Positions 42,956-53,431 of a stretch of 64,000 nucleotides of DNA are shown here, piece by piece; the stretch's first letter is position 1, and every line of letters begins with the position of its first letter. The stretch is taken from assembly GCA_016778895.1 (NCBI GenBank), contig JADHOR010000004.1, forward strand, positions 58,335 through 122,334. The letters are read 5' to 3'. The translations under genes and the position numbers were made by a program. The DNA comes from Candidatus Puniceispirillum sp. Its GTDB lineage: Bacteria; Pseudomonadota; Alphaproteobacteria; Puniceispirillales; Puniceispirillaceae. The notes beneath the pieces were generated by a model. The model was not told where the DNA came from. It worked only from the letters and a program-made list of their open reading frames with translations, and did not search any database.

Positions 42956-43660
42956 TCAGTCATCATCAGTCTCGGAAACGTTAGGCGTAACCATTTCTGT
43001 GGCGGCATCCTTATAGGCGCGATCGTTGATCCGTTTATAAAGCGCCTCTTCATCCGGCCCATCAAAGGTCAACCCGCCGCCGATCAATTGTTTGCGCCTG
43101 ATCAGCCCCAAAACACCAGCATGGGTTGACGCCTGGCTGATCAACTCATCAAGCTGCAACGTCGATTTTTTGGCCTCGGCTGGTTCGATGTATTCGGCCT
43201 TGATTGCGGCCTGAACCCGCTGAAGTGCATCTGATTTGATAGATGCTAGCTTTGACAACGATGATTTTGTGACCCGTTTGACCTCAGTTTCCAGATCATC
43301 TTCCTGTTGCGCCGTCAACCGCGGCTTGACCACTTTCAATTCACGCTTGGAACTCGTATCGATATTGATGAAGTGGTTTTCTTTCAAAATGGCGACGGCA
43401 CCGGCAATGGCGACAGGATTATGAATAACCACCTTGAATGTGCCTGCCATCGGATCAGGGCCAAGGTCAATTTCGGCAAAATCGCGCAGTCGGCGTTTTT
43501 TACCCTCAACTTCAATGTCAGCACGCCGAAAAAGATTCAGGATCGCGAGTGCTGACCCAACTTCATTAAGACGACTAATTAACCCCTCAAGCTCAATGGC
43601 CATACGTTCTTTTGCCGCCATCGAGTAAGAATCGTCCGACAATTTCAAATCTAGTTGCAT
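42956..43660 (-). CDS. divergent ribosome recycling factor-like protein
   Basis: MAAKERMAIELEGLISRLNEVGSALAILNLF...FKVVIHNPVAIAGAVAILKENHFINI...RELKVVKPRLTAQQEDDLETEVKRVTKSSLSKLASIKSDALQRVQ resembles RRF by eye; first Met and C-terminal extension differ. Confidence 0.45.
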   Translation of the reverse strand: MQLDLKLSDDSYSMAAKERMAIELEGLISRLNEVGSALAILNLFRRADIEVEGKKRRLRDFAEIDLGPDPMAGTFKVVIHNPVAIAGAVAILKENHFINIDTSSKRELKVVKPRLTAQQEDDLETEVKRVTKSSLSKLASIKSDALQRVQAAIKAEYIEPAEAKKSTLQLDELISQASTHAGVLGLIRRKQLIGGGLTFDGPDEEALYKRINDRAYKDAATEMVTPNVSETDDD

Positions 43661-44069
43661 GGCTGCTCCTAATTTCTATCAAAAAATATCGAAATCATAT
43701 GAGCATACTAACACTAAAATAGCCAAAAAAAAGGCTTGCGTGGCTTAGATTTACACGACCTAAACGCTAATTTTGCTAAAGCAAACCCTTTACGAAATGC
43801 GTGCACATCAACGCCAGAGGTGAAAACCCCGAATTTACGCCTAATACCGCAAAATTTTTTGGTGAAGTTGCATTAACCTGCCGACGCGTAGTTTTCTCGG
43901 CGAGAGAGGCAATCGTCATGCAGCCAAGCCGCGGTCTGCTTCGCGCATAGGCAGCGTTTTCAAGCGCTGTAGTGAACCGCGGCCGGCCAGTTGACAATGC
44001 TAGAGAAAATTTAACAACACCACGCGGCCGCAACAGTTTTCCCGGCGACAAGCTTGGGCTTTGGAGGGT

Positions 44070-44145
44070 TGGTGGAGCCAGACGGGATCGAACCGACGAC
44101 CTCCTGCTTGCAAAGCAGGCGCTCTCCCAGCTGAGCTATGGCCCC
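44070..44145 (-). tRNA. tRNA-Ala (anticodon TGC), CCA encoded
   Basis: Reverse complement GGGGCCATAGCTCAGCTGGGAGAGCGCCTGCTTTGCAAGCAGGAGGTCGTCGGTTCGATCCCGTCTGGCTCCACCA, full cloverleaf. Confidence 0.97.
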
Positions 44146-44409
44146 CCAGAATGCACGGGTTTTGTGCTTGTACGCTCTGGCAGATCACCAGAACAGGGCG
44201 CTTTATCTGCCAATGTCGTGCGCTGGTCAACCCCTTTTTGGTGATATTGCAAGTTTTTTATGCGCGGCATTCATTGGCTAACAAGATTAAGACAGGCAAA
44301 GGCTGGCCACAGCAGGTTTTGGTCGCAAAATTCGCGCTAAACTAGGGCTGCTCATCATTAGCGACTAACCGTCATTAGCCTGCATTATCTATTAATCGCG
44401 CCTTGCTTG

Positions 44410-44433
44410 AAAAAAGGCGGCCCATTACCGCCT
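44410..44433 (-). terminator. rho-independent terminator of ald
   Basis: Minus strand AGGCGG-TAATGGG-CCGCCT followed by TTTTTT. Confidence 0.75.
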
Positions 44434-44493
44434 GTTTTCTGAATTTTGATAATATCTGGGCTGCTTTTGCACTAGCCAAAACACCAAACGCCG

Positions 44494-45588
44494 TTAGGCC
44501 GCGGCTGTTTCACCAATTGCGTCCAGAACCGCCTGATAAACAACCTTGCCGCCAGCAACATTCAAGCCATTGGCCAAGTGCTGGTTATCATCAAGCGCTG
44601 CAACCCCCTTATCGGCAAGCGCCAAAACATGCGGCAATGTCGCATTGTTTAACGCCTCAGACGAGGTACGCGGCACCGAACCTGGCATATTGGCAACGCA
44701 ATAATGAACAATGCCATCAACCATATAGGTCGGGTCATCATGTGTTGTTGCCCGCGAGGTCTCAAAACAGCCACCCTGATCAATCGCCACATCGACCAGA
44801 ACTGCGCCGGGCCGCATGGTCGCTAATTGTGCACGTGAAACCAGCTTTGGTGCCGCCGCGCCCGGGATCAGCACCGCGCCGATTACCATATCGGCAGATT
44901 TAACCGCCTCGGCAAGCACCGCGTTGCTTGAATAGCGTGTTGTAATGCTATTGCCAAAAATATCAGACAAATACCGAAGCCGTGGAACCGAACGGTCAAA
45001 AACGGTCACGCGTGCGCCGAGGCCGACGGCCATTTTTGCGGCATTGACCCCGACAACACCGCCGCCAACAATCAACACATCTGCCGGCGCTGTGCCCGGA
45101 ACGCCTGAGATTAGCACACCACGCCCGCCTGCATTGGCCTTTAGATGTGATGCGCCCTCGATCACCGCAAGCCGCCCGGCAACTTCACTCATCGGTGCCA
45201 GCAATGGTAATCCGCCCTGATCATCAGTGATGGTTTCATAAGCGATCGCAGTACAGCCAGACGCGGCAAGCCCATGCGCCTGCGCCGCATCAGCTGCAAG
45301 GTGCAGATAGGTGAACAAAATCTGGTTTGGCGATAACTGCATCCATTCATTTGGCTGCGGCTCCTTGACCTTGACGATCATCTCAGCGGCGGCAAACACA
45401 TCTGCTGCTGATGCGGCAATATCTGCACCAGCCGAGCGATATTCATCATCATCGGCACCAATGCCCGCACCGGCACCAGTTTCAACCAGAACCTGATGAC
45501 CACGACTCACCAGCTCGGCAACCGAACTTGGAACCAGACCCACGCGGAATTCCCGCGTCTTAATTTCCTTTGGAACGCCAACAAGCAT
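44494..45588 (-). CDS. ald: alanine dehydrogenase
   Basis: MLVGVPKEIKTREFRVGLVPSSVAEL; MVIGAVLIPGAAAPKLV; VDVAIDQGGCFETSRATTHDDP. Confidence 0.97.
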   Translation of the reverse strand: MLVGVPKEIKTREFRVGLVPSSVAELVSRGHQVLVETGAGAGIGADDDEYRSAGADIAASAADVFAAAEMIVKVKEPQPNEWMQLSPNQILFTYLHLAADAAQAHGLAASGCTAIAYETITDDQGGLPLLAPMSEVAGRLAVIEGASHLKANAGGRGVLISGVPGTAPADVLIVGGGVVGVNAAKMAVGLGARVTVFDRSVPRLRYLSDIFGNSITTRYSSNAVLAEAVKSADMVIGAVLIPGAAAPKLVSRAQLATMRPGAVLVDVAIDQGGCFETSRATTHDDPTYMVDGIVHYCVANMPGSVPRTSSEALNNATLPHVLALADKGVAALDDNQHLANGLNVAGGKVVYQAVLDAIGETAAA

Positions 45589-45877
45589 CTTAATGCCTCC
45601 CATAAAATGATCCGGTCTGACGACTGCCCCATCCTAGCCCGGCTGATAAACCAATTTTGTTCAATCAGAACCTCATCTGCCATCACAGCGAGGCCATAAC
45701 AAACTGATCATGACAGCATGATCAGTTTCCAGATTGGGATATAGATTATGCGAAATTTAACGGTGTTTCCTTGCTTTATCTTGTTCTGAAGATATCCAAT
45801 TCCAAATTTTATTTGAATAAATATAAAATTTGCACAACATTATTCTAATAAATTATGAAAGAGAAATGGAAGGCGAA

Positions 45878-46336
45878 ATGGATCGTATTGATCGGTCAAT
45901 TCTAACCGCCCTGCAAGATAATGCGAGGATCTCGAATGTCGATCTCGCCAATCAGGTGGGGCTATCGCCCTCGGCCTGTTTGCGGCGTGTTGCCCACCTG
46001 GAAAATAGCGGGGTGATCGACGGCTATCATGCGAAATTAGATGCTGCCAAGATGGGGCATGATGTATTGGTGCTGTTGCATATCACATTAAAGGGGCAAT
46101 CAGCCGAGATGATGGCCGAGTTTGAGGCCGCCGTTGCTAAAATACCGCAGGTTCTGGCCTGTTTTCTGATTGCCGGTGAGAGTGATTATATTTTGCGCGT
46201 TGCAGCACGCGATGTGAATGATTTTGGACGTGTCCATTCAACCTATCTATCGGCATTGCCCCATGTTTTGCGCATGGAGAGTAATTTTGTTCTTCGCGAG
46301 GTAATGAACCGCACAATGCCCCCAAATCATCTATAG
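45878..46336 (+). CDS. Lrp/AsnC family transcriptional regulator (divergent from ald)
   Basis: MDRIDRSILTALQDNARISNVDLANQVGLSPSACLRRVAHLENSGVIDGY. Confidence 0.95.
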   Translation: MDRIDRSILTALQDNARISNVDLANQVGLSPSACLRRVAHLENSGVIDGYHAKLDAAKMGHDVLVLLHITLKGQSAEMMAEFEAAVAKIPQVLACFLIAGESDYILRVAARDVNDFGRVHSTYLSALPHVLRMESNFVLREVMNRTMPPNHL

Positions 46337-46359
46337 CTGGTTGGCGTTTTATCGGCAGG

Positions 46360-47868
46360 TCAGCCATTCCAAGGCCCGTCAGCAATTGTCGGCAAGGGCA
46401 GATTATCATCTTCGCCATAGGCCTTGCGCATCTGGTGGATTGCCGCAATTTTACCTGCCAGAAGAGACCAGTCATCGCTGGCAGCAATCGGTGCCCAGAT
46501 TGCCTCGACCTCGTCAATCGTCATCGACAGCGCTTTTGCCGATTGAAAATGCGGATGATCAAGCGCCGCAGGATTGCGGGGCCGCGCGTCTTGTAAATAT
46601 TCAAGAACCGGTCGCCAATGATCATCTTTATAGCCGCTGACACGCGCCGCACCGCCATAAAGATCATGGAAAATCTGATCAAACCCATATTGGCTTTGTT
46701 TAGCCGCGTTAAAAACATCACGCGCCAACGCCGCATCACGTACCGTATCATCACTGTCAAAAACAATTCCAAGGCGCCACTGAATCTGCCTTGCCAAGCG
46801 CGTCTCCAGCAACGGGTAAAAGGCCGCAAGCCGCACCTCAAGATCTTTTTGCGGCACAAGCTTGACAAAACAATCGGCCAACCGGCAGACCGCCCAAGAT
46901 GCCGCATCAGGCTGCCGCCCATAGGCATAGCGCCCGGTCTGATCGAAATAAGCGGCCGTTAGGCCCGGCTCAAAATGCGGCAAAAACCGCCATGGGCCAT
47001 AGTCAAAGCTCTCGCCGGTTACATTGAAATTATCAGTATTTAACACGCCATGAACAAAACCAGCCGCCATCCAGCGACCAGCCGTATCGGCAATTGCTGC
47101 GGCGACCCGGCTTAGCAATGCCGGCAAAAGATCGGCCAGCGGCGCATCAGCATCCAGTGGCGACTGGTGACCGCTGCCAGCAATTAGTCCGGCAGATGGT
47201 GGGTTGATCGCTACCGAACCAGCGAAATAATGCCGCGCTACATGACGCGCTAAAATCTCGATACCCTCCATATCATCCATATAGGCGAGCCGCTGAAAGC
47301 TGCCGATCCGAATATGGCTGTGCGACAGCCTGACCAAAACCGCCGACCGGGTTGGCGATGGCTCGTCATTGCGCTCCAGACTCTCACCGGTTTCGATTAC
47401 CGAAAAACTACGTGATGTTTTGACATCCAGCGCGGTCAGCATTTCGGTCGCCAGAATTTCTCGAACCGCGCCTTTTAACGTCAGCCGCCCATCGGCAGCG
47501 CGTGAAAACGGCGTTGTACCCGACCCTTTTGTGCCAAAATCCATCAACCGGTTTTGCTGGTCTCGCATTTGCGCAAACAAGAACCCACGCCCATCGCCCA
47601 GATCGGCATTATAATGCCCAAACTGATGACCGTGATAGCACAGCGCCAACGGTACTGGAAAACTGCCCTCAAGAGGCTGAAACTGGCCGAAATGGCGACA
47701 CCATTCCGCCTGATCAAGATGATCAAGACCGACACTTTGCGCCGCCTCATGATTGCGGTACCGGAGCTGATGCAACGGAAACTGAGCCGCGCTGACTGGT
47801 CGGTAAAAGCGCTGATCGAGCTGTTTATGAACCGTCTCGGGGCAAAACGATATCTCTTTGGCTGACAT
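46360..47868 (-). CDS. selO: protein adenylyltransferase SelO (YdiU/UPF0061)
   Basis: ALCYHGHQFGHYNADLGDGRGFLFAQM; DFGTKGSGTTPFSRAADGRLTLKGAVREIL; VHGVLNTDNFNVTGESFDYGP. Confidence 0.96.
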   Translation of the reverse strand: MSAKEISFCPETVHKQLDQRFYRPVSAAQFPLHQLRYRNHEAAQSVGLDHLDQAEWCRHFGQFQPLEGSFPVPLALCYHGHQFGHYNADLGDGRGFLFAQMRDQQNRLMDFGTKGSGTTPFSRAADGRLTLKGAVREILATEMLTALDVKTSRSFSVIETGESLERNDEPSPTRSAVLVRLSHSHIRIGSFQRLAYMDDMEGIEILARHVARHYFAGSVAINPPSAGLIAGSGHQSPLDADAPLADLLPALLSRVAAAIADTAGRWMAAGFVHGVLNTDNFNVTGESFDYGPWRFLPHFEPGLTAAYFDQTGRYAYGRQPDAASWAVCRLADCFVKLVPQKDLEVRLAAFYPLLETRLARQIQWRLGIVFDSDDTVRDAALARDVFNAAKQSQYGFDQIFHDLYGGAARVSGYKDDHWRPVLEYLQDARPRNPAALDHPHFQSAKALSMTIDEVEAIWAPIAASDDWSLLAGKIAAIHQMRKAYGEDDNLPLPTIADGPWNG

Positions 47869-48005
47869 TCTTCCAAATTCCCATGGTTCAAACACGACTT
47901 AACATGCCGCAGGCAAGACAGACAGAACACCTTTATCGGCAGAAATAGAAAAAGAACGCAATCTTTTATCCCCTTATCGAGCCTATTTAGGTGAGGAGAC
48001 CAGAC

Positions 48006-49139
48006 ATGCTTGATCTTGCCAATGTAAAAGCACCGATCGAAACCGCCAATGGCCTGCCCAACGGCTGTTATGTTGATGAGCAGATTTATACACACGAACA
48101 AAACACGCTCTTCCGCAAAAATTGGGCCGCCATCGGCTTTGGCAAGGATTTACCAAAACCGGGATGGGTCAAGCCGGTTGAATTTGCCGGATTGCCATTA
48201 TTGATGGTGCGCAATCAGGATAATAAAATTAGAGTTTTTGAGAATGCATGCCGGCATCGCGGCATGATTCTTGTTAGCGAAAGCCAACAGCTTCGCGGCC
48301 CGATCACCTGCCCCTATCATGCCTGGGCCTATGATCTAAACGGTCGGCTACGCAAAACACCACATATCGGCGGGCCGGATGTGCATGAACATGAAAGCCT
48401 TAATCATTGCGATTATCCGCTTAACGAGGTGCGGGCTCATCTATGGCGTGACATTGTTTTTGTCAATATTGGTGGGAACGCACCAGCATTCGAAATTTAT
48501 GCTGGTGATTTGATCAACCGGTGGCAGGAATTTGACCAGCCGATTTACCATAGTGGGGCGGATTCATCCTTCAGCCTGACCGTTAATTGCAATTGGAAAC
48601 TCGCCGTTGAAAATTACTGCGAGGCGTATCATTTGCCGTTTATCCATCCGGGCCTAAACAGCTATTCGCGGCTGGAAGATCATTACAATATTATGCCGGT
48701 TCCAGCCTTTGCAGGTCAGGGATCGACGGTTTATGCGCCGCAGATCAGCGATGACGGCCGCTCGTTTCCAAATTTCAATGGGCTGTCGGCACAATGGACG
48801 TCGGGCGCCGAATATGTTGCACTATTCCCCAATCTGCTTCTTAGCGTTCACCGTGACCATTGCTTTAGCATTGTTCTGATGCCCGATGGGTCAGACCGCA
48901 CGATCGAGAATATTGAGATTTACTATGCCCAACCAGAGGCAATAGAACCGAGTTTCGCCGACATGCGCAGCACCAACAGCAAAATATGGCGAGATATTTT
49001 TGTTGAGGATGTGTTTGTTGTTGAGGGTATGCAAAAAGGCCGTCGTGCCAGGGGCTATGATGGCGGCAAATTCTCCGCCGTCATGGATGCACCAACGCAT
49101 CATTTCCACAAATGGGTTGCCGACGCCCTTAGTCCCTAA
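48006..49139 (+). CDS. Rieske-type aromatic ring-hydroxylating oxygenase, alpha subunit
   Basis: CRHRGMILV...CPYHAWAYDL Rieske motif; NCNWKLAVENYCEAYHLPFIHPGL mononuclear iron site. Confidence 0.95.
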   Translation: MLDLANVKAPIETANGLPNGCYVDEQIYTHEQNTLFRKNWAAIGFGKDLPKPGWVKPVEFAGLPLLMVRNQDNKIRVFENACRHRGMILVSESQQLRGPITCPYHAWAYDLNGRLRKTPHIGGPDVHEHESLNHCDYPLNEVRAHLWRDIVFVNIGGNAPAFEIYAGDLINRWQEFDQPIYHSGADSSFSLTVNCNWKLAVENYCEAYHLPFIHPGLNSYSRLEDHYNIMPVPAFAGQGSTVYAPQISDDGRSFPNFNGLSAQWTSGAEYVALFPNLLLSVHRDHCFSIVLMPDGSDRTIENIEIYYAQPEAIEPSFADMRSTNSKIWRDIFVEDVFVVEGMQKGRRARGYDGGKFSAVMDAPTHHFHKWVADALSP

Positions 49140-49361
49140 CCCCACCCCGCTTACCCATTAGATAAGAGGATTTCTCGATGGTCCCGCTTGCCTTTATCGG
49201 CACAAATCTTGTCAACCTAACCACCGATGAAAGATCCGGCGATAAATTCGCCAAGACGTTCAACTTCGTGATGGAAACGGGTGTCTTAAATGCCGCTAAA
49301 GCCAGCACAAGCCTGATTAGTATTTCTCCCTAACCTTTATGAGCCTATTACTACCTCGGCC

Positions 49362-49865
49362 CTATATCTTAAGGGCTTTGGCTTTTCCGTACAGGCGGCG
49401 GGTCTCAGAAACGTAAACATCCTTTTTAATATGCCCATCAACATAAAGTTGACGAATTGAGAGCATTTCTTGTTCTATAGCGGCTAAAAATTCACCGTCA
49501 TCCGCTTTAGCTTCAAATATTCCTTGCTGGATAAAATTTATCCCATCAGGGTTTGATCTCCTAACGCCAACATCATCAGCTAAAGCCTCGAGGCCTTTGT
49601 TAGCCTTCTCAGCATTAGCAACATTATTTTTGACATCAAGGTTTGATGACTGTTTGGCTCCAACAACAAACATGAATTGGATAAAGCGAAAAACAACCCA
49701 AATACCAATAGAGCCAACGACAACCGCCAAACCAGCAATGACATATCGGCCATTCGGATTCGACATCAATATTGCTAATTGTGGAAAATCCAAAAGTAGC
49801 GTCGAGGGAATCATCACAATTATAAGGTCGATGGATGTTTCTATGATGTTTAACAATTCAGCCAT
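49362..49865 (-). CDS. membrane-anchored hypothetical protein
   Basis: 167 aa, two hydrophobic segments then a charged C-terminus. Confidence 0.55.
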   Translation of the reverse strand: MAELLNIIETSIDLIIVMIPSTLLLDFPQLAILMSNPNGRYVIAGLAVVVGSIGIWVVFRFIQFMFVVGAKQSSNLDVKNNVANAEKANKGLEALADDVGVRRSNPDGINFIQQGIFEAKADDGEFLAAIEQEMLSIRQLYVDGHIKKDVYVSETRRLYGKAKALKI

Positions 49866-50192
49866 ATTGGATTTTTACATAATGAAAGGGTAACGTACAT
49901 CAACAATACTAAAGCATAACTGATAAATCCCAACCGAACTTTAAAAACGTCCAATGGCTAAGACACTCAATGTACTCGCAGAATATTAACGATCGAGTAA
50001 CGACAGTAATAATAAGGTTTTCACAATCAAGATTTACGAGATTAAACTCGCGACTAGTAAATCATACCGGTATAAATATTTTCATTTTGAAATTATTGCC
50101 CGTAAAGTCTCAATATCATATCTGAAAAATGCATTCTGAGACAATGCTCCGGCAATTGTCCTGAATCCTATCGGTGCTGGGAGGCGCATATT

Positions 50193-50768
50193 ATGCAGCA
50201 GGTTAATTTTATCCGCATGGACGAGGGCACAGCTGAGGATTACGCGCTTTTAAACAAACTAGAGGACGAGTTTGTAACCGCCCTGCCAACACGATTGATT
50301 GCCGCGCTCGAAAACCTCAAGACATCGCTAGCTGGTTATAAAGTGAACCGGCTTGAGCATTCACTGCAATCGGCCACCCGTGCCGAGGCAGATGGCGCCG
50401 ATATCGAGTTAATTGTTGCTGCATTGATCCATGACCTAGGTGATGATCTGGCTCCGATGAATCATTCCCAGCTTGCCGCCACGATTATTCGGCCTTATGT
50501 ACGCGCCGAGGTAACCTGGATTATCGAACATCACGGCATCTTCCAGATGTATTACTATGGTGATGCTATGGGGGTCGATAAAAACGCGCGCGATATTTAC
50601 AGAGACCATCAATGGTTTGACAGCTGCGAGCGGTTCTGCCGTGATTGGGATCAGATGGCGTTTGATCCGGATTATCCGACCAAGCCTCTGGCCTATTTTG
50701 AGCCAATGCTTCGCGAGGTTTTCAGTCGTCCCCCGTTTGATGCAAATATCCTCAATCCCGCAGCCTAA
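50193..50768 (+). CDS. HD domain-containing phosphohydrolase-like protein
   Basis: EHSLQSATRAEADGADIELIVAALIHDLGDDLAP (H...HD). Confidence 0.82.
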   Translation: MQQVNFIRMDEGTAEDYALLNKLEDEFVTALPTRLIAALENLKTSLAGYKVNRLEHSLQSATRAEADGADIELIVAALIHDLGDDLAPMNHSQLAATIIRPYVRAEVTWIIEHHGIFQMYYYGDAMGVDKNARDIYRDHQWFDSCERFCRDWDQMAFDPDYPTKPLAYFEPMLREVFSRPPFDANILNPAA

Positions 50769-50832
50769 CCCTTTTGGCAAGCATCATTGCCCGTAAAGAA
50801 TTTAAACTGCATAAGCCAGAGGCAAAAAATCC

Positions 50833-51552
50833 ATGTCAAAAACATTGCTCATTACCGGGGCCAATCGTGGCATTGGCTTTGAGATGACCCGCCAGGCTGC
50901 CGCGCGCGGTGACCGGATTATCGCCTGCGCCCGTAATATTATGGAAGCGCCTGATCTGGTTGCCCTTGCCAAAAGCAATTCGGCAATCACCCTGCTGGGG
51001 CTCGATGTTACCGCCGAAAATGACATGAAACAAATCGCTGCTGGCATGACCCGTAAAGTCGATATTCTGGTCTGTAATGCTGGCATCTTAAATAGCTATG
51101 GCGGGTTGGAAGATCCAAGCCATCATAGTCGAGCGATTGAATCCGTCCTTATGACCAATGTCGCTGGTGTGTTTTTCACCGCACGGTCATTTCTGCCGCA
51201 TTTGCTCGAAACCAATGAGACAAGCAGCCAGCCCAGTGGCATGACAGGCAAGATTGCGGTTATCTCATCAGCTATGGGCAGTCAGCAGCGCGCCAACAGC
51301 AATGCACCGATTTATCGCGCATCAAAGGCAGCAGCAACCAACATTGCGCGGTCACTCGCAGTTGAACTGGCGCCGCGCGGGATAGCAGTTGGCGCCTACC
51401 ATCCAGGCTGGGTTCGCACCGATATGGGCGGGCCATCTGCAGATGTTTCTGTAGCAGATAGTGCAGCTGGATTACTGGCTCGATTTGATGTGCTTGATCT
51501 TACCACAACCGGCCTTTACGAAAACTACCTCGGCGAGGCTTTGCCATTTTAG
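50833..51552 (+). CDS. SDR family oxidoreductase
   Basis: LLITGANRGIGFEM, LVCNAGIL, YRASKAAATNIARSLAVEL. Confidence 0.93.
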   Translation: MSKTLLITGANRGIGFEMTRQAAARGDRIIACARNIMEAPDLVALAKSNSAITLLGLDVTAENDMKQIAAGMTRKVDILVCNAGILNSYGGLEDPSHHSRAIESVLMTNVAGVFFTARSFLPHLLETNETSSQPSGMTGKIAVISSAMGSQQRANSNAPIYRASKAAATNIARSLAVELAPRGIAVGAYHPGWVRTDMGGPSADVSVADSAAGLLARFDVLDLTTTGLYENYLGEALPF

Positions 51553-51585
51553 CAAAACCTTCCGTTCAGTTTTGGCCAAACGCAA

Positions 51586-51879
51586 CTAAATAAACTGGAT
51601 CGCCAGTGCAAATGCGCAAATACCGTAAAGCAATGAGGGTATGAGTCGTTTGCTGAAAAACATTGTTACCAAACCAACGCCCAGTCTAACCAGCCGCTGA
51701 TCAAGGCTGTTTGTTGCCAAGATGCCAGTAGGATGCACAAGAATAAGCAACAGAACCGCCATTACCATCGCATAAGCCATCGTGTTTACCCATCCCATTA
51801 TCGGCCCATCTGACGGTACTCGCGCAGCCAGAACAACCCCCGCAATCCGCCAGATAATTGTTCCGGCAATCGCACACAA
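51586..51879 (-). pseudogene. azlD: AzlD-like branched-chain amino acid permease subunit, N-terminus interrupted
   Basis: AzlD-like hydrophobic sequence; upstream in-frame reading MEN*GFFQSWPAVLCAIAG has a stop and no good start. Confidence 0.5.
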
Positions 51880-51944
51880 TACTGCTGGCCAAGACTGGAA
51901 AAAACCTTAATTCTCCATCAGGGTTCCCACTCCATGATTGCCGC

Positions 51945-52373
51945 CTATTGCACCGGCTCGAGATGCCATTTGGCAATATAGCGACTAAACAGGCTGGCAA
52001 GTCTGCCGCCAATGACACAAGCAAGCAAAATCGCCCATACTCCGGCAAAAGGTCACTGAGGAAAAACCCAAAAAATCGTGCCAAGAATACCAAATGTGAA
52101 AATCGTCAGGGCAAAACCCTGATAATGCGGCAATAGCAGATGTGGCGGGTATTTCTGTTGGGCCAGCCCCAAATTCGCCCAGGCAGTAATCGCCAGAAAT
52201 TGCATCCAGAAAATACGCTTCCAGCCCGACAGATTATGTGATTTTAAATGAGTCATATCAGCGGCGGAAATTACCATTAGCAACATCCGCATGTTCGCCA
52301 GTGACACCGCGACAAAAATGATGAACAGCGACGCTCCTGTTGAAAAAAGGCTGGCAAAGGCTGCCTGTACCAC
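51945..52373 (-). pseudogene. azlC: AzlC-like permease, 5'-truncated and split by an in-frame TGA
   Basis: Reading continues past TGA (52053-52055): ...GTIFWVFPQ*PFAGVWAILLACVIGGRLASLFSRYIAKWHLEPVQ*; begins directly after the stop of the upstream transporter. Confidence 0.6.
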
Positions 52374-53369
52374 CTATCGCTGGCGTGACCGGTCGCCAAA
52401 CCAGCCTGCAACCATCGGGGTCAGATAAAGCGGCAATTGATAGGCTGCAACAAACAGCGCAAAAACTGGATCAGCCGGCAACGCTGCGAAATAAAGGCCA
52501 AGATTACGGTTGCCGGCAACCACGGCAACCGAACGTGTTCCCTCGGGCAGCGTGTCTGATCTTGCTGGCGCGCCAGCGCGGCGGATCATATGCCCGCCGA
52601 TAAAAACCAATATTTGCGAGCCAAAATTCAACCCGCAAGCAAGTCCAAGACAGGCAATCGCAAGCCACGGCATCGTCAGGGCAATCCCACCGATACCATC
52701 AAAAACGGGCAGTAGAAACAGCAGCATTGCGACCGTCGACACGCCGTCCAGCTGGTGCCCGCTAGCCTCGATACGCGCCTCACCGAAGATTTTTTTTGCC
52801 AGCAAGGCAAGCACCAACCCGCCGCCAAGGATTGTAACAAGCCGCAAACACAGCATCAGCGATGAAACCGGCACCGCAGCCCCAAGCAGATATTCACCAA
52901 TAAAAGGACCGGTAAAAGGCGCCAGCAGGTTGGTTAGCAAAACTATTTCCATCGCAATTGGCGCGGTAAAACCGAGAAAAACACACATCCAGATTGTCGT
53001 GCCAACTGGCGGCGCCACCGCATACCAGGTAATCAGCGGCAACAGGTGATGCGACAGGCCAAGCGATTTAGCCAGCGTGAAAAACAGCACGGGCGCAACC
53101 AATAAAAGACCAAGTGAGATAGCAAAATTCCTGGTCAGCCGTTGGGGCTGAAGCGCCGCCTTCAGCACTGCCCCGATATCCAGCCGGACAAGCGCCGCCC
53201 CAGCCAAAACCGCAAGGATAAAAGGCGCCGCAGGTTTGAAAAAACCATCACTGCTTGGCAATAATAAAGCAAGCACGACCCCAAGCGGCAGTAGGATGCG
53301 AGCGTGCCGCCCGCTAACTGCCAAAATCCATAAAAAAGGATGAAAAATCATAAGCTTATTTTTTACCAC
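52374..53369 (-). CDS. bile acid:sodium symporter-like (BASS) family transporter
   Basis: About 10 hydrophobic segments; APPVGTTIWMC, NRNLGLYFAALPADP. Confidence 0.6.
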   Translation of the reverse strand: MVKNKLMIFHPFLWILAVSGRHARILLPLGVVLALLLPSSDGFFKPAAPFILAVLAGAALVRLDIGAVLKAALQPQRLTRNFAISLGLLLVAPVLFFTLAKSLGLSHHLLPLITWYAVAPPVGTTIWMCVFLGFTAPIAMEIVLLTNLLAPFTGPFIGEYLLGAAVPVSSLMLCLRLVTILGGGLVLALLAKKIFGEARIEASGHQLDGVSTVAMLLFLLPVFDGIGGIALTMPWLAIACLGLACGLNFGSQILVFIGGHMIRRAGAPARSDTLPEGTRSVAVVAGNRNLGLYFAALPADPVFALFVAAYQLPLYLTPMVAGWFGDRSRQR

Positions 53370-53431
53370 CCAGTGTCTGGCACGGCCAAGTCAGCCATTC
53401 TTGCCAGTCCCAGATTGCAGCGACAACCGCT

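Noticed and set aside
49178-49333. 51-aa ORF after the Rieske oxygenase
   Set aside because: Has a start and stop but no motif; cannot distinguish from chance
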